Positions 1 through 12,000 of a DNA stretch of 64,000 nucleotides are shown here, one piece after another. Positions within the stretch are counted from its first letter, which is position 1; each line of letters begins with the position of its first letter. The translations under genes and the position numbers were made by a program. The stretch is from Anisus vortex (Eukaryota; Mollusca; Gastropoda; Planorbidae): positions 35,433,799 through 35,497,798 of the forward strand of contig OX421498.1 in assembly GCA_949126835.1 (NCBI GenBank), given 5' to 3'. The notes beneath the pieces are model-generated. The model was not told where the DNA came from and ran no database searches. It saw only the letters and a program-made list of their open reading frames with translations.

Positions 1-232
1 CGAAGGTCCTAGGCTCGAATACCGATGAAGGCTAGGGTTTGTTCCTGGGTCTGGAGTGTGTCCCCTGGGTCTACTCAGCTCTGATGGCTACCTGACATTA
101 GGGAAAAAGAAAAGGCGGCTGGGTATTGTGCTGCCCACACAGTCTCCTAGTATGCCGGGGCCACAGAAACTTGTGAACGCTGTTTTACAGGCTGTATGGG
201 TCAAATAGGTCGGACGGGTATGCTTTTACTAC
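1..232 (+). repeat. tRNA-derived SINE (family 1), cut by window edge
   Basis: The copy starts inside the tRNA-like head (a B-box-like region near base 10) and runs through the family body: a lead reading 'gaaggctagg', then 'ctactcagctctgatgg', then 'ccacagaaact', then the terminal 'tatgggtcaa...ggtcgga' block. The same order recurs at about 7.6, 11.6, 14.5, 15.2, 18.0, 36.4 (minus), 42.1 and 58.4 kb. The 5' end lies outside the window. Several substitutions suggest an old copy. Confidence 0.75.
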
Positions 233-311
233 TACATAGGCTAAGCCTACTTTAAGATAATTAGTATTTAATTTTTTTGTAAGAAGAGTATAAATGAAGT
301 GGTTTAATGAA

Positions 312-1320
312 ATAGATAAGATAAGATTCCTTTATTGATCCAAACAAATGGAAATCTAACTTGATTACAGATGTTCCGTCGTCAGCATAGACGAACAATA
401 TTTTAAATAATATAAAAGAAATATGAGTCTAGTTCAGTTTAGTACTCAAGCACATAACTATACATATAAAATAGACGTCTGCGCGCAATGTCAAACCATT
501 TATCATACAAAACAAAAAAAGGTATAATCAGAAGTCAGCTACTGTATTTCTGGCTGACTGGCGATTCCGTTAAAATATTCCATGTCACAAAAAGAGTTCC
601 TACATCTCTCTGTTCTGGCCATGAATGAACGAAGCAGCCTACTTCAACTAGATCTGATAAAGCTGTCGTGTATTGGGCGCGCATGGTCCTGAGGGATTTT
701 TATCAATCATAGATAGTCCCCCTTGAGTTGAACAAGTGTCCAAGAGCTGGTATTTGTGTCTGTGTTAGCACGAGAAGCTTTGTTTATTAGGCGCCTAAAG
801 AGTTTGTGTTCAATGTAGTGACATTATCATACCAGCAGTTGATTGCGAAGGTAAATGGTACTACCATCAATCGCTGTGTAACAAAGGATTCATGATGGTC
901 CTGTATACTTGAAAATTCTTTGGTGGATTTTCTTACAGAGTATTTGACAGTGGTCAGACCAAGACCGCTTGTCATTGATTGTGACTCCCAGATATTTATA
1001 ATGGGAGTCCTAGCCTAGTGTTTGGTTGTTTGTTTGTAAATCAGCCAGTTTGTGGTTTTCCTTTCTAAAGTCTACAATCATTTCTTTGGTTTTTGTGATA
1101 GTCAATATTAGGTAGCTCTCTCCGCACCATTTGTAAAAGTCTGAAATCGTTCTGTGATAGACACATCTTTGAAAAAAAAGCCATCGGCGTATTTGATTTA
1201 AGGTTCTGTGTCGACTGCTGGACTTTGAATGTCATTGGTAGGTTATAGAATAACTATAGATGGTATACAGAACTGAAGAGAGGACGCAGCCCTGTGGCGC
1301 TCCAGTGCTTATTTCTGTTA
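312..1320 (-). mobile_element. Degenerate LINE reverse transcriptase remnant
   Basis: Read on the minus strand, bases near 1310-1280 encode GAPQGCVLS, the RT motif B region. Further on (about 1100-1060) is KTKEMIVDFRK, a string typical of Rex1/L2-group non-LTR retrotransposons. The frame is broken by stops and shifts, so this is a dead copy. The 3' end is near 312, where 'gataagataagatt' (plus strand) looks like a short repeated LINE tail next to an ATAAAG signal. Exact ends and clade are uncertain. Confidence 0.6.
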
Positions 1321-1344
1321 TTTGCGAGGTAGCCTACTTTAGGC

Positions 1345-1425
1345 CAGGGGTCGACAAAATAAGGCACGCGTACCAAACTTAGCAGGCAGAGCGATTTTCC
1401 ATGGCACGCGAGAGGTGTTTTTTAT
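1345..1425 (+). mobile_element. hAT-type MITE, left-end fragment (family A)
   Basis: Begins CAGGGGTCGACAA and continues with 'ggcacgcgtaccaaacttagcaggcagagcgattttccatggcacgcgag'-like sequence shared with copies at 57405, 55160 and 62678 (minus). No matching right end was found nearby, so the copy is truncated or its body has diverged. Confidence 0.55.
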
Positions 1426-1429
1426 CGAT

Positions 1430-3880
1430 GAAAACAATAACATTTTGCGGTTCAGAATTAGGAAAACTAACTGTTGAAGCCGATGTTTCTGAATGAAACA
1501 TGTCAGTCAGTTAAAAGCATTTACAAAAACGGGGTCAAACAGCACTTGTACTGTTTGACCACTGGAATGGATTTGCATATAAGCTTATCTTGAGTAAAAT
1601 CAATTTCAAAACATATAACTTCATGTAGGCCCTACTTGCCTAATTATAGGCATAATTAATATTGATGGATAGATGGGCTTTTTCAGAAGCACATCGAAGC
1701 ACTCAAATTGGCGTTTTCTAAACAAAGGCAAGACTTTCAAATTCATGGACTCATTTTCTTCAAACCTCATTAAGCCTAACTGACTTGATCATACTACAAC
1801 CTTCTTAGATGTAGATTATTTTTTAAGTGGAGGGATATTGGAGATTTTAAAACGCAGCCAGTTGAAATTTAAACATTTAAAAAAATGGGCGTCGAAATGT
1901 GCCAACTTGCGGGAAAATCTGGATGGAAGCTGCTTACACTTTTTAACAGTATTTATTGCACATGAAAGCTGTGTTAAGCATTCAAAGAGGTCACTTACAA
2001 TTCACTACTCAGAAATGACTCAATATGTATATGCCATTATAAATAAGCGAAGCGCTTTCAAGATAAGGCGTCATCAATTGAGTCAACAGACTAATTAAAT
2101 TTAAAGTCATCTTTTATAATTAAACATAAATATTAGTAATTCTGAAACCAATTTTGTTTTTATTAAATTTAATAAATATAAGAAACTTCTTAATAGTTTT
2201 ATATTATGCAATTGTTTTAATTATTAATGTTTAAAAGAAAAACTCCTTGAGGTTAAATGGGCAAACCATTAATGCAGTAAATGTTTATTTACAACTCTTT
2301 AACGTAAATTTATTTTTTATACCCGGTACCTCTAATAATAAAATCTTGTAATTGACAAGTCTTAACGTGTATGCATGCATAAAAGTTCACGAGAAAGAAC
2401 ATTTCCGGTAGAATTCGATCACATTATAAAAAAAACATGTCTGCCATGAGTGCTATGTTACTGTTTGTAGGCTACGAAAATATGTAGAGAATTAAATTTT
2501 ATTTCATTTCCAAAAAGATGGCGCCAAAAGAAAACGACGGATTGTGAATGTCAGATTTGAAGAATCACCTATTTATAATCCCAATCTAATTGCTTGATTC
2601 AAACGAATTTTCGTGTTGTTGTTTTTTTACGAATTTCCGCAACTCTTGACTAACTTATTTTATAAACAAAAGCTGAATTTAACCAAACGCGACTAACACT
2701 ATGAGTATTAATTATCGCCTACTCACTTTTTATGTTAAAAACGGATTCCTCATAACTAATCTTGTAGCCGTTGTATATTTCTAAAAGACCAAAACTGGCT
2801 GTCGATGTTGAAATCAATTGTCAAACAGCACCAAAAGCATGGTTTTTATTTACGAAAATGGCGGTAAATTTCACCGGAAGTTCACGCTCATCCCAGTTCA
2901 AAAGGTTACACCTAATTAAGACTTGTCAATTATCTCGAGTACCATAATGCTGGATTTATATAAAAAAATAATAATTAATTTGTTAATTTTTCCATTTGTT
3001 ATTTGTTGTAAGCTTATTACAAAACAACTTGTTTGGTATTACTCACTGATCAGTGAATCAAATTTAGAATCTTTATTTTAATTAAAGGGAGATAATTAGC
3101 CCGTTTTTTTCCCGCCAATATTTTTAATATTATGTTTCTTTCTTATTTTTTCTTTTATAAAAGACTAAAATTAATGGCCTTCAACTTATAACTTTATAAA
3201 GACCAAACTGTAAAAAGTAGTTGAAAGTTATATAAATATTATATGAATAAAAAAGTATATGCACATTTTTTAAAAACATTACATTAACTACACAGTTCGT
3301 ATGATTACTACGTATCAATTCCGCTTAACATTATTATTATATATATTTTATTTCTTACATACAAATCAAAGAATATCTCAGTAGAACTGAGAGCAAAATA
3401 TCAATATTACCCATTGTTGGATCCGTATCTTCACAACCAAATGATAATGTTTACAACACAGAAAATATAGATACCGTAATATGTGAAAGTTTGTTGATAA
3501 AATTATGAATTTTTTTTCTTTTAGCCAGTCCGCAGAGAAGCTTGCTCTCATGCAGTCAATGAAGTCAATGTCAGATACATTGGTTTTTCTTTGTGGCTTT
3601 TTTACTATAGGCCCTATATCGATCTTTTGCGTCTTAGGATAACTTACTTACTATGGGACTGGCAGAAATAAATCAAAATCTAAAATGGTTAGACTCTTTC
3701 TACAGTAGCGTAGCTAGACTGGGTGGAGGAATGGGCTTGGCGGCCATCACAGGCGCCAAAGATCGGATACGCCCTAAATGACACTATGTTAGCTTACTGA
3801 TAAATGAAAATTATTAAACTAGATGGGCGTATAATTTATTTCAATTCGACCCCCCAGGGCTTTTTTCATGCCCTGCAGTT
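1430..3880. other. AT-rich intergenic stretch, no gene recognised
   Basis: An 86-codon open frame at 1838-2098 has no recognisable domain. A perfect 17-bp inverted repeat (2349-2365 and 2916-2932) is the only structure I see; it may mark the ends of an old element. No coding signal that I can support. Confidence 0.5.
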
Positions 3881-3889
3881 CAGGGAGTT

Positions 3890-4440
3890 TTGGGTTCTGC
3901 GCCCATCCATTGCGAGTGGTAGACCTACTCCGGGATCAGTCTACATTGAGTCAGCGCTGAGGTGTGCTTAGGTGTGGCTGGCCTATGATCCATTCGATAC
4001 CATCCAACGTCCCTTCTACCTCCCCACCGGGGCCACAGGCCTAACCGATGCAATGGATAACGGGACACCCGAAGCCGCTGCGGGAGTGGCGGGAGCTGTC
4101 TCACGTGCATTCGACCACCGGTGTAATACTAATGTGATCGTATCTGGGGTTCGCCAACTTTGAGGTCCATGGGTACAGAAATGCGCTGTTACCAAAACCA
4201 GAGATCCCCAGCAGGAGGTGTGCAGAAGAAAAACTTTGTCCAGGGTAGTGCAGTCTGGACCTCTATCGAACAGCACCACAAAGGGAAGTGGGCTACAAGT
4301 TTTACGTGCCCGGGGTTATACCCAATGCACAACCCACAAACCCACACTATTTGTTGCCTTTTACGACATGCACGTGGGGCTAGGCAGTGGGGTTATTCCT
4401 TAACCTAGTCCTTTCCAGGACCCCGAAACCCACACGGGGG
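3890..4440. repeat. GC-rich island, probable unidentified repeat
   Basis: About 550 bp of much higher GC than the flanks, open in several frames on both strands but without a recognisable protein. The stretch 'ccttttacgacatgcacg' followed by 'ccaggaccccgaaacccacacgggg' resembles conserved non-coding ends of dispersed repeats rather than a gene. Identity is not established. Confidence 0.35.
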
Positions 4441-4639
4441 TTATATTTGGTATAAATGCAAATAAACAGGATAATAATCACAAACAAGGTTTTGTTTTTT
4501 ATTAAATATAAAACGCTTTAAAAGATTTTCTCTAGACTATAAATTTCCTTTGCTTTTGGCCTTGTCATGGTCTTGCTACGGAGTTAAATTAATTGTCTTA
4601 TTAAAAAAAAAACAATTAAACAAGTATAATAAAGCATGT

Positions 4640-4712
4640 TGACTTTTAGGCTGTTGGCACGCTGCTGAATGATTTAGAAATCCTAGTTTTGCACACCGTC
4701 AGCAAAAGGCTG
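4640..4712 (+). mobile_element. hAT-type MITE, right-end fragment (family A)
   Basis: 'aggctgttggcacgctg' followed by 'aatgatttagaaatcc' matches the right half of the family A copies at 25216-25418 and 57405-58173. The left end is absent. The target site cannot be read. Confidence 0.5.
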
Positions 4713-4886
4713 CTCTGACAAAATGAGGACGGTTTATAAAAGAAATTTCATTGCCCAGGCTTGGAGGCGTTAACTGAGATTGAAACTTATTTAAAGCAGA
4801 TAGGTTTTGGACGTGGTTGGATGGTAATGAAGGCAGATTAGAAGTCAATACAGAGTATTCGGGCGTAATGTTTTTGGTGTAACTAG

Positions 4887-5165
4887 ATGGTGATGCAACA
4901 GGCCTATGACAAGGTCTGGCGGCCGGGGTTGTTGTTGAAGCTACAGAGGTTAGGCGTGACCTCGAAAATGTACTCCTGGATCCGGGTGTTTTGTTTTTTG
5001 TCCTGGCGAACAGTGGCAACTCGCTACGGGAAAGCGATATCCCGCAAGCGCGACCTGGAGCAAGGATCGCCCCACACCTCAGCCCTGTCCGGTACATTGC
5101 TCCTAGCTTTTATCAATGATCTGCCGAACTATCTGGCATGCTCGAATCTGTTAATCTTCTCTATT
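4887..5165 (+). pseudogene. LINE reverse transcriptase fragment
   Basis: The frame reads AYDKVWRPGLLLKLQRLGV, then TVATRYG and SALSGTLLLAFINDLPNYL, the finger/palm segment of a Jockey/CR1-type non-LTR RT from the (F)DKVWH region through the motif-B region to INDLP. The usual G-LPQGS box is damaged (QGSPHTSALSG). The fragment has no endonuclease, no catalytic F/YADD and no 3' end. Confidence 0.65.
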
Positions 5166-5544
5166 AGGCCTAGTCAATAAGTCGGACAAAGCTAATAATA
5201 AACCAGTCTCTCATACCTCTCTATTGTTTTAAGTAACTTTCTCTTATGTGTTTTCTGTTTATAAATAGAGTCTAGATTTTAGGACTACGCCATATAGAGT
5301 TTACGTCATGAAGTCTGCTACACTTTAAATCTTATATTTGGACGACCTTTAGATCTTTTGCAAATGGCAAGTTCTGCATAGGCTATAGCAAGTCCTTTGG
5401 AATTCCTTGATCTAGAATCTAGGCTATATGCCTACATCCCCTCTCCTGTAGACTTGACCTAACTACTGCAGACGGCTTGATATCAAGGCTCTAGATTTGG
5501 ACATAGAAAAATGGGAATTCCTCGCTCATGACAAAAGTGTATTT

Positions 5545-5650
5545 TATCTTATAGGCCTATATATTACAGACGCTTCCTCTATAAAGAAGATTATTGCGTC
5601 CTACGCTCATCCGTGGTCCGAATCTAGACGTCTTGCATTTTCATTAATGA
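5545..5650 (-). repeat. LINE family T 3' tail
   Basis: 'attacagacgcttcctctataaagaagattattgcgtcc' and the following bases are the reverse complement of the LINE tail ending at 8335 and 58080. Family T 3' ends recur at 8695, 37862, 55900, 56365 and 63201. Confidence 0.65.
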
Positions 5651-5904
5651 AAACAAAACGGCCCGCCAAGCCTTTTTTGAGTGGGCCCCAAAAAGCTTCT
5701 AACGGCATTTTTTTTAAAATTCGTTGCATTGATAATGCCAATAAATTTTTAGACTGTGTGGCCCGTCATGTTGTATAAAATTTCATAAGCGGCCAAAACA
5801 GAAAAATGTTGCACACACCTGTTTTAAATCTGGTTTGTTCAGTTTTTTTCTTTGTGTATATTGAAACTATTACCTACATTTTATTTTAACAGCTCCTACT
5901 AGAG

Positions 5905-6283
5905 CAGGGGTCGGGAACCTTTTTGTCTGAGAGAGCCAAGGACACCACATATTTTTTTAAAAGTAATTCTATGAGAGACATAGGCCTACATTATGTTTGA
6001 AACTAACAAATTAAGTAGGGTAAATGTGTGCAATAGTTATTTCCCTTAAATTACAATTTTTCTGTCTTTTAGGTCAGCGGAGTTTATCTCCTCTACCACT
6101 TCTGATGCTGAGCTGCAGTAGACTTTAGCTCATTTGTAGAATGAAATATTGATATGCAATTAATATGTAGATCAAAGGAGTCTAAAGAATATTTTTTTTT
6201 ATAATCGAACATTTGTCTGCGAGCCAAATGCAGTCATCAATAGAGCCACATCTGGCTCGCGAGCCATAGGTTCCCGACCCCTG
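5905..6283. mobile_element. hAT-type MITE with perfect 16-bp TIRs (family B)
   Basis: The ends are CAGGGGTCGGGAACCT (5905-5920) and its exact reverse complement (6268-6283). Flanking octamers are TACTAGAG (5897-5904) and TACTAGAT (6284-6291), a 7/8 match to an 8-bp target duplication as made by hAT transposases. Length is 379 bp with no open frame, so it is non-autonomous. The CAGGG start is typical of hAT families. Confidence 0.85.
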
Positions 6284-6493
6284 TACTAGATTAACTAGAC
6301 TATCCTTATCCGGCCTTTGCGTAAAACTTTATATATTTTTTAAGGCTATATACTATATAGTATACTATTATACTATAATATAGTAGGTCTAGGTAGGCCT
6401 TTAGCCTAGCCTTAAAAAAGGGTGTAGGCTATAGTATTTTAATTCTTTACGATAAATTAGACTAGTAATGATTTATTTGGCGTGTGTATCCTA

Positions 6494-6691
6494 TTACCGA
6501 TCCATTAACGTATTATATATTTTAAGTTTATTCATTTTTTTTACAATGTAATCTGCGGTAATAGGATTACACAACCCTTGCGCCATTCCGAGTTCTGCGT
6601 TTATCGAACAGCACGGAACATCTGCTAGATTAAAATGTAGTATTTCCTGTTTCATCATCTCGAAATCCAAAACAGTACCGAGAGGCATCAA
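6494..6691 (-). other. Short open frame of unknown nature
   Basis: A 65-codon minus-strand frame (MMPLGTVLDFEMMKQEIL...) with balanced amino-acid composition. I recognise no domain. No convincing splice partners were found on the minus strand nearby. It could be an exon relic, part of a transposon, or chance. Confidence 0.15.
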
Positions 6692-7577
6692 TTTTCTAAA
6701 GTATGTTATGTTATTTTATTCAAATAAACCTTTTCATAAACTCATAGTTATGTGTTAAATAAATAATATGGCAAAATATTGCAATTTAAATATATACACA
6801 TATTTTTTTCGTGTTTATGTTATCAAATTACAATTTATAAACTACGGCGTCTACGGTCCGGTGAATTGTGAGTCTGAATCAATTCTTATTTCTCAGCTGT
6901 CAGCTGGGCTCTGATAATCGAAATAACCAACAAAAAAAAAAAACGACTTATATAAAAATGATTGCATTGTTAGTTTGATTTATGAATAGTCGTTAAGGTA
7001 AGCCGTAGTTAAATATTAAAGCTAATTAAAATTAAAGCCACCTGTTTATTAGTAAAGAAATAGGCTACTTAGATAGTTAAGATTTAAGATGATGATATTG
7101 ATTTAATAATGATATTGATAAATCATTGATATGATGATGATAATGCTAATTCAAGTAAAGTAGGCTTAGTAGGTAATTGAATTGACTCTATGACTGTCTA
7201 ATGAAAAGTCTATGATTATCATTTATAATATAATAATGATATCTACGTCTACAGTTCTACAGTCTACAAACAGTATTCTACACTTTACACCAAACAAACC
7301 CCTTCCTTAGAATTTGTTTTAAATTCTTAAGAGAAAATAATATGATTTATTTATAATTTATATTTAAAATTAAATATCTAGGCCAAGTATAAATTTTTTA
7401 TTAGTTTAGGTCCTATATTAGGCTATATAATATTGCAAACACATTTTAAAAATAAGGCCTCAGCTATAGGCTATAATGCTATAGGCCTATTCCTTTTTAT
7501 AATAATCTATAATTCAAATATAGATATAGTAGGCCTATACAGTATACACTATACTACTATACAGGCTATAGATTATT

Positions 7578-8453
7578 GGGGCACGGTAGCCGAGCGGCAG
7601 CACCTTCGACTGGCGAGCCAAAGGTCCCGGGTTCGAATCCTGGTGCAGGCTAGGATTTTTTCCCGGGTCTGGAGGGTGTCCCTGAGTCTACCCAGCTCTG
7701 ATGGGTATCTGACCTTAGTTGGGGTAAAGTATTGATATTGATGAAGTAATTAAAAAATCAAACAAAACCTTAGGATTCATAAAAAGGAACTTTTACAAAT
7801 GTAATAAGAATATAAAACTAAAATGCTATCTCACATTAGTTAGCCTATACTAGAAAATGCAGGATCTGTATGGGACCCATCAACTAAAGAAAACATAAAA
7901 AAATTAGAACAAATTAAAAAAAGAGCTGCAAGGTATATAACTAGTGAATATTCCCAATTGACAAGAGTAACACTAAAAAATCAAATCACTAAACCTAGAA
8001 ACACTAGGGGACAGAAGGACAAAGAGTAAAGTAGTAATAATACATAATATAAGGCATTAAACTCTAATTTAGAAATACAACCCAATAACAACCTGTTGCA
8101 AAGCTCAGATAAACATAAAGACAAAAACACTTTCTTATTCCCTATGCAAGAACAAATGCATATAAGTACTCTTTCTTCCCGAGTGGCATTTGGGCATGGA
8201 ATGGATTGCCTGAATAAACCAGGAAAACCAGTAACGTAACATCATTTAAAACATCAATAAAAATGCAAGACTAGACTCGGACGCAATAATCTTCTTTATA
8301 GAAGGAGCGTCTGTAATATATAAGATAAGATAAGTAAAGGCGGCTGTGCATATTGCTGGCCACACAATCACCTAGTATGCCTTGGCCACAGAAACTGGTG
8401 AACGTTGCTTCATCGGGCCTATGGATCAACTCGGTCCGACTGGTACTTTACTT
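7578..8453 (+). mobile_element. SINE family 1 split by a LINE family T insertion
   Basis: The SINE begins with a tRNA-like head: 'gtagccgagcggcag' is A-box-like and 'gggttcgaatcc' is the B box. It runs to 7733 at 'ttggggtaaagta' and resumes at about 8334 with 'aagtaaaggcggctg', ending near 8453. Removing 7739-8333 restores the uninterrupted consensus seen at 14.6 and 58.5 kb. AAGTA occurs at both junctions, consistent with a short LINE target duplication. Confidence 0.8.
7739..8335 (+). mobile_element. LINE family T, 3' part
   Basis: Degenerate coding sequence reads NKTLGFIKRN, then a Y/W-D region (GTHQ replacing the usual DP), then LEQIKKRAARYITSEYSQL across frameshifts. This is the C-terminal RT/thumb region of a Jockey/CR1-like LINE. 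It is followed by 'gcatttgggcatggaatgg' and the 3' end 'agaaggagcgtctgtaatatataagataagataa'. 5'-truncated and inactive. Confidence 0.75.
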
Positions 8454-8694
8454 TACCATAGCCCAAATATACTGTAGGCCTATACAAGAGTTGTAGTTTC
8501 ACAAAGTGCATTGCTTTACTGCTTTACTTATATTTATACATAGGCTTATAATACATTTCGCCAGGTATTAGATTCAATTTAATAACTTAACATCTGCAGA
8601 GAAGAAGTGGAAGCAATCGTTGGATTCCAGATTTTAGACTTTGCTGGACAGATTCAATCAATTAATCAGAAAACAAAAACTTAAAAGCAATCGA

Positions 8695-8800
8695 TCTCAT
8701 CTTATATATATTACAGATGCTCCTTCTATAAAGAAGATTATTACGTCCTACTCTCATCCTTGGTCTAATTCTAGTCTTGCATTTTTATTAGTGTTGTTGT
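8695..8800 (-). repeat. LINE family T 3' tail
   Basis: Reverse complement of the family T end ('attacagatgctccttctataaagaag...'). It ends about 60 bp upstream of the CARS1 start codon, so it lies in the CARS1 promoter or 5' UTR region. Confidence 0.65.
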
Positions 8801-8860
8801 TGTATAGTTGTTTTTTTATTCCTATCTTTTTTTGCCTGATTTTATAGATATTCTTTAAAA

Positions 8861-9063
8861 ATGAAACGTAGTCAACCAAAATGGAGTCCTCCATCAGGAG
8901 AGGGAAGATCTGTTCTACGTCTTTATAACAGTTTAACTAGGCAAAAGGTAAACTCACCATGGTTAATCATAGGTTTTTGTTTTATAATTGTTCACACATA
9001 TTTTTTATTTAATTTTGTAACATTACAAATATTATTTTTTAACTTTTTTTTGCAATAGTATAT

Positions 9064-9094
<31 letters not shown>

Positions 9095-12000
9095 TATTTA
9101 TTTAGCTTAAAAGTTGTCTTTAATTTTGTGAAGCATTTTCATTTTTGAATTACGTACTCAATACATATATGACTATTTATTTTCATATCAAAATTTTTCT
9201 TTTTCAAGGAGGAGTTCATTCCTCAGTCAGGACACACCGTCACCTGGTACAACTGTGGCCCAACAGTCTATGATGCCTCTCATATGGGCCATGCCAGGTG
9301 AGTTGTGGCTTAGCCATCTTATCATCTTTTATTTTTCTTTTATCTGCCAGTAAACCGAGCTCAATTCTTATCATTACTTTATTATAGGTCAACTGTTGTT
9401 GTGTGTTGTCTCTGTTTAGTTTTTTTATCTACAAGGATAATGTTGTTTTGTTTTTTTATCTACAAGGATAATGTTGTTTTGTTTTTTTATCTACAAGGAT
9501 AATGTTGTTTTGTTTTTTTATCTACAAGGATAATGTTGTTTTGTTTTTTTATCTACAAGGATAATGTTGTTTTGTTTTTTTATCTACAAGGATAATGTTG
9601 TTTTGTTTTTTTATCTACAAGGATAATGTTGTTTTGTTTTTTTATCTACAAGGATAATGTTGTTTTGTTTTTTTATCTACAAGGATAATGTTGTTTTGTT
9701 TTTTTATCTACAAGGATAATGTTGTTTTGTTTTTTTATCTACAAGGATAATGTTGTTTTGTTTTTTTATCTACAAGGATAATGTTGTTTTGTTTTTTTAT
9801 CTACAAGGATAATGTTGTTTTGTTTTTTTATCTACAAGGATAATGTTGTTTTGTTTTTTTATCTACAAGGATAATGTTGTTTTGTTTTTTTATCTACAAG
9901 GATAATGTTGTTTTGTTTTTTTATCTTCAAGGATAATGTTGTTTTGTTTTTTTATCTACAAGGATAATGTTGTTTTGTTTTTTTATCTACAAGGATAATG
10001 TTGTTTTGTTTTTTTATCTACAAGGATAATGTTGTTTTGTTTTTTTATCTACAAGGATAATGTTGTTTTGTTTTTTTATCTACAAGGATAATGTTGTTTT
10101 GTTTTTTTATCTACAAGGATAATGTTGTTTTGTTTTTTTATCTACAAGGATAATGTTGTTTTGTTTTTTTATCTACAAGGATAATGTTGTTTTGTTTTTT
10201 TATCTACAAGGATAATGTTGTTTTGTTTTCTTCCACATGGTTTAACTGTACTTTATATTATTATTTATTTTTGTATGAACTATTTTTTCTTAGGTCGTAC
10301 ATTTCTTTTGACATTTTGAGACGTGTCCTGATGGACTACTTTCACTATGATATCTTCTACTGCATGAATATAACAGACATTGATGATAAGGTATGCAAGA
10401 TAGAAGAAAAAAAAAGACCAACTCCAGGCAAACTGCAAACAACTAGATAGTGAATCAAACATCATTTAAAACCTTTTTTACACCTTGGCGATGTTTTCTT
10501 TTGCTGAAATTTTCTTATTTGTTATGATTATAAGGCTTTTTGCTAAAGCCCGTAGAGCTTTTTTTCCAAAGTGCCACCCTCCACAGCCTTTGCCACAAAT
10601 GGCCAGAAAACAACCTGTGTTGCCCATAATGGGATGGGGGGGTATCTCTGGAAAAATTATTTGGGAACTATTTAAAAAAAATACTACAAAATTTAAGTCA
10701 AATAAAAAGAAATTCGTTAATGTTAAAGATATTGTCAAGCACTATTATGTTAAAAGGCCTAATGTAATTCCAATATGATTATTGCAGAATCTACTCTAGC
10801 TTCTTGTATGAAATGTTTAGAATCAGTTGTTTTGTTACCTTTTTTTAGACAGTGCATTTAGTTTCTCCATTCAATTTTCTTTACTTGGGTAGAGTTTTTA
10901 AAAAATTATTATACAGAAAATTGAAAACACACCAATAATTGAATAGATCTACCGGTATAAATTAAAACATAGTTAGATTTTTTATGCAATTTGTCATTAA
11001 CTCTTTATCATATCCACTGATCTCTTAAATATATTTGAACTGTGATATTTCATAGAAACCTGGTTTATATGTTCAACAAATGTGTACCATAGTTATAAAT
11101 TAAATACACACACCTTTAAAAAAATGTTTTTTTTTTACTTTAAAGAACTAGACTATTTAAAAGAATATGTTATTTTAAAAGAAAATTGTTGTTTTTTTGT
11201 TTAGATCATTGTCAGAGCACGTCAGAATTATTTGATGGAACAGTACATACAGAGCAACCCACCCCCTGAGCAGATAAGAAACGATGTCACATCATCTCTA
11301 GAGGTAAAACTGCTCTATTGAAATACAGTTGTGTGACAGTAAGCTGTTTTGTGGAGCAGCTGAGAGTTCTCAGAACTAGTTTATGTTCCTTGTTCCCCAA
11401 AATTGTTGCTAACAAGGTTTCTATGGGTTGGGAAAGTTTGTAAAAATTGAATTGATTTTTTCAAGTTTGGGATAGATGGGGCAGTGTGGTAAAATAAAGA
11501 AAGTAGAATAGAAAATTTTTTATTTTCTTCAAGTGTAAAACTTTGTAATATCTCATAAATCTTTAACTCTCATCATGTTTTTTAATAAAATTATTTTATG
11601 GTTACTTTTAAAAAAAAAAAAGCCGAGCGGCTGTGCAGTGTCCCTGAGTCTACCCAACTCTGATGGGTACCTGACACTGGTTGGGGTAAAGTAAAGGCGA
11701 ATGGGCATTGTGCTGGCCACACATCCTCTCATGAGCCGTGACCACAGAAACTGGTGAACTCTGCTTCACCAGCCCTATGATCAGTTTGGTCCACAGGGCA
11801 CTTTACTTAAAAAAATCTTCTAACATGTTTTATATTTGGAGTACTTAAACTCAGACTACCAGACATTAAGATATTTCTCACATACAGGTATAAATTGGTT
11901 TGTGAATTTTTTTTGTGTGAAAAGCTTATGAATTTCAAATTGATTTGAGAGTAAGAACCCTGGTTAACCTATGTGTGTTTTCCTTTTTTGTTGTTGCAGA

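Noticed and set aside
1838..2098. 86-codon plus-strand frame
   Set aside because: AT-rich, Lys/Ser-rich translation without a domain or splice partners; cannot be supported as a gene.
7590..7640. Possible tRNA gene (A and B boxes, 'gggttcgaatcc')
   Set aside because: It is the head of a dispersed SINE with the same downstream body at many sites; no foldable acceptor stem plus CCA context. Same reasoning for 15.2, 42.1 and 58.4 kb.
9421..10229. Regular direct repeats that might be a CRISPR array
   Set aside because: The 31-bp units abut with no unique spacers and lie inside a eukaryotic intron; it is a minisatellite.
10485..10778. 97-codon plus-strand frame opposite an 86-codon minus-strand frame
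   Set aside because: Both strands open, no domain, inside CARS1 intron 3 with no splice support; probably a repeat.
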